NCBI RefSeq assembly: GCF_000524195.1
Contig: NW_020170401.1
Span: 774,327 to 838,326, forward strand
Direction: 5' to 3'
DNA length: 64,000 nt
Source of the DNA: Echinococcus granulosus
Taxonomy: Eukaryota; Platyhelminthes; Cestoda; Cyclophyllidea; Taeniidae
Part shown: in pieces, positions 63,640-64,000 of the stretch
Position numbering within the stretch: position 1 is the stretch's first letter
Layout: every line of letters starts with the position of its first letter
Notes under the pieces: model-generated
What the model saw: the letters and a program-made list of their open reading frames with translations, nothing else
Told to the model about the DNA's origin: nothing
Databases searched by the model: none
Program-made: the position numbers and the translations under genes

Positions 63640-64000
63640 AGTCGTAACACTAGGGCAGAGCATGTATTGGGAACATATGGAAGGGCTGAAAGGGGAGAGG
63701 GGTTTACTGGCATAGCCCAGAGTCCATACCGTCCAACAGAAGTACAATTTTGGAGCCTTAAATGTCTGCAAAACCAAAGTCAAGAGTTAGGCAAATAATT
63801 AAATCATTGCATAGTCCTCTTCTCCTTTTGAGCCTCGGGGACGGCGCCTCTCCTTGATCAATCACAATTGTAGTCGATGGTGTAAAGAAAAACACCCACG
63901 AACCAATTGACCCCGCTGGTCATTGAACCTGCGTCCAACTGAGGCAATATGTGACTGTGAAGTCACTGATCTCTCTTGAGAGTTTCACAGGTTGTGTAGT
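63640..64000 (+). repeat. Dispersed repeat, third copy, runs off the edge
   Basis: The unit-start block gcagagcatgtattgggaac is followed by ggagccttaaatgtctgc, aagagttaggcaa, tagtcctcttctccttttgag and gtcgatggtgtaaagaaaaa. This is the same order as in array B (about 47973-48210). It is cut by the window end. Confidence 0.65.

Overview
This is eukaryotic nuclear DNA with spliced genes. Introns range from 33-44 nt to almost 9 kb. The protein set (MTCH-type mitochondrial carrier, MSH4, BUD31, GPI-type alkaline phosphatase, HEATR5) is metazoan. The mix of very short and very long introns suggests a flatworm, probably a tapeworm; that is an inference, because no species-specific marker was identified. 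Two 100-N assembly gaps are present (34305-34404 and 61465-61564).

Layout: an MTCH1/2-like carrier homologue lies on the minus strand (about 2321-3233). A 22-exon MSH4 gene runs on the plus strand (4538-15306, first exon not secured) and is divergent from it. BUD31 (two exons, minus, 16975-17445) converges on the MSH4 3' end. A complete six-exon alkaline phosphatase (minus, 21101-26042) carries every catalytic and metal-binding residue of the family. Five kb away and head-to-head with it is a second six-exon alkaline phosphatase paralogue (plus, 31083-33229). Its reading frame is intact, but nearly every catalytic residue has been replaced, including nucleophile Ser to Glu. From 33742 to beyond the right edge runs the 5' part of a HEATR5A/B (LAA1-type) gene, with introns of 3.4 to 8.8 kb that hold most of the repeats.

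The genes do not form an operon. BUD31 (splicing), HEATR5 (AP-1/endosomal trafficking) and MTCH (mitochondrial outer membrane) are housekeeping genes. MSH4 is meiotic. The two phosphatase-fold proteins are predicted to be secreted or surface proteins.

The most interesting biology is (1) the secreted alkaline-phosphatase pseudoenzyme beside its active sister, with near-identical exon architecture, a lost GPI tail and a 39-nt stop-free GC-AG intron, and (2) an MSH4 whose ATPase keeps the Walker A lysine but has lost the conserved Walker B Glu, the following signature and the H-loop His. A dispersed, tandem-prone repeat family of about 0.85 kb per unit occupies the HEATR5 introns, the phosphatase intergenic region and the right edge.
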